The position numbers were made by a program, and so were the translations under genes. The notes under the pieces were generated by a model, which was not told the DNA's origin, ran no database searches, and saw nothing but the letters and a program-made list of their open reading frames with translations. Positions 5,876-6,528 of a DNA stretch of 6,528 nt are shown in pieces; position 1 is the stretch's first letter, and each line of letters opens with the position of its first letter. Source of the stretch: Marinospirillum sp. GTDB lineage: Bacteria > Pseudomonadota > Gammaproteobacteria > Pseudomonadales > Halomonadaceae. The stretch covers positions 1-6,528 of the forward strand of contig SKIX01000051.1 in NCBI GenBank assembly GCA_007116195.1. The letters run 5' to 3'.

Positions 5876-6528
5876 TTAAGGGGTGTTGATTAACTCCAGG
5901 GCTTCGCGCAAGAGATCACTCGTTTCACCGGGTAGGTGAGCACGTTCACTGAGTAAACGGCGAAACTTGCGTGCCCCTGGAATGCCTTGAAAAATGCCCA
6001 TAAGGGGTTTGGTTAAGGCATTAAGCCTGACGCCTTGAGCCAGCTGAGTATCGACATAAGGTAAATATTGGTGGATCGCTTGCTGGGGTGTAATGATGGG
6101 AGCTTGACTAGCATAAAGGCGCTGGTCAACTTCTGCAGCAATGAGGGGCTGATCCCAGAGTGCGCGACCTAACATGACAGAATCAACTTTTTCCAGGTGC
6201 TTTTCACAGGCTTCGAGGCTTTGGATGCCACCATTGATAGCAAGGGTTAACTCAGGGTGCTTGGCTTTTAAGCGGTAAACCCGCTCGTAGTTAAGTGGCG
6301 GAATATCACGGTTTTGCTTAGGTGAGAGACCCTGAAGCCAAGCCTTGCGTGCGTGAATAATAAAGATTTTACAGCCGGCCTGTTTTAGAGTTTCAACAAA
6401 AAGTTCTAGATCCTTGTCCTCGTCTTGATCATCAATGCCGATACGGCACTTGACGGTGACGGGGCGGTCAGTTGCAGCCTGCATGGCTTGGTAGCACTCG
6501 GCGACTTCGTTTGGGTAAGCCATTAAGC
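5876..6528 (-). CDS. dusA: tRNA-dihydrouridine synthase A (DusA), C-terminal two thirds (partial)
   Basis: The frame runs from the TAA at 5876-5878 out of the right window edge. The ATG at 6521-6523 is not the start, because the preceding codon (Leu) is in frame and LMAYP matches the family's internal LMAE region. DusA is a flavoenzyme that reduces uridine 20/20a in the tRNA D-loop using NADPH and FMN. Numbered from the Met at 6523: VTVKCRIGIDDQD (23-35), IIHARKAWLQGLSPKQNRDIPPL (55-77), which is the DusA-type signature, INGGI (96-100) and VMLGRALWDQP (116-126), the FMN-phosphate region. The C-terminal helical domain follows, with ARKFRRLLSE near its end. About 217 residues are visible out of a usual 330 or so. 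The catalytic Cys lies upstream, outside the window. The neighbour tal downstream on the same strand matches the Pseudomonas order. Confidence 0.95.
   Translation of the reverse strand, partial: LMAYPNEVAECYQAMQAATDRPVTVKCRIGIDDQDEDKDLELFVETLKQAGCKIFIIHARKAWLQGLSPKQNRDIPPLNYERVYRLKAKHPELTLAINGGIQSLEACEKHLEKVDSVMLGRALWDQPLIAAEVDQRLYASQAPIITPQQAIHQYLPYVDTQLAQGVRLNALTKPLMGIFQGIPGARKFRRLLSERAHLPGETSDLLREALELINTP

Overview
The window looks like chromosome of a gammaproteobacterium of the Pseudomonadales/Oceanospirillales type, with moderate GC by eye. This rests on recognisable protein families (HrpA C-terminus, a Pseudomonas PA3286-type FabH, MlaA, an RssB-like PP2C phosphatase with an RssC-like STAS protein, transaldolase, DusA). 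It also rests on gene order: mlaA - rssB - rssC - tal - dusA, with the last two convergent to the rest, is the order I remember from Pseudomonas (PA2800 to PA2795 in P. aeruginosa). No database search was possible, so identities come from motif recognition and memory.

Layout. Plus strand, 1-369: 3' end of hrpA (RNA helicase), cut by the window edge. Plus strand, 431-3293: a tight run of an alpha/beta-hydrolase-fold protein that seems to lack its catalytic residues, a KAS III (FabH-like) condensing enzyme with an intact Cys-His-Asn triad, and the outer-membrane lipoprotein MlaA, whose probable TTG start overlaps the end of the FabH gene. The likely theme is acyl-chain recycling or initiation plus outer-membrane lipid asymmetry. 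Plus strand, 3394-4678: a two-gene partner-switch cassette, a PP2C phosphatase followed 1 nt later by a STAS-domain antagonist. The phosphatase resembles the output half of Pseudomonas RssB but has no receiver domain. Minus strand, 4847-5773: transaldolase (GTG start, strong Shine-Dalgarno). Minus strand, 5876-6528: C-terminal two thirds of DusA, open at the right edge.

Between the convergent rssC-like and tal genes sits a 140-bp non-coding fold-back element (4679-4818). It has imperfect 16-bp terminal inverted repeats and a CTAG direct duplication on each side; the left CTAG contains the stop codon of the STAS gene. It reads as a MITE, probably moved by an IS5-type transposase. There is no rRNA, tRNA or CRISPR array, no gene-free stretch longer than about 170 bp, and no convincing sigma-70 promoter. 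The most notable points are the MITE, the receiver-less RssB-like phosphatase and the predicted pseudo-hydrolase beside the FabH-like gene. I saw no wholly unknown multi-gene system.
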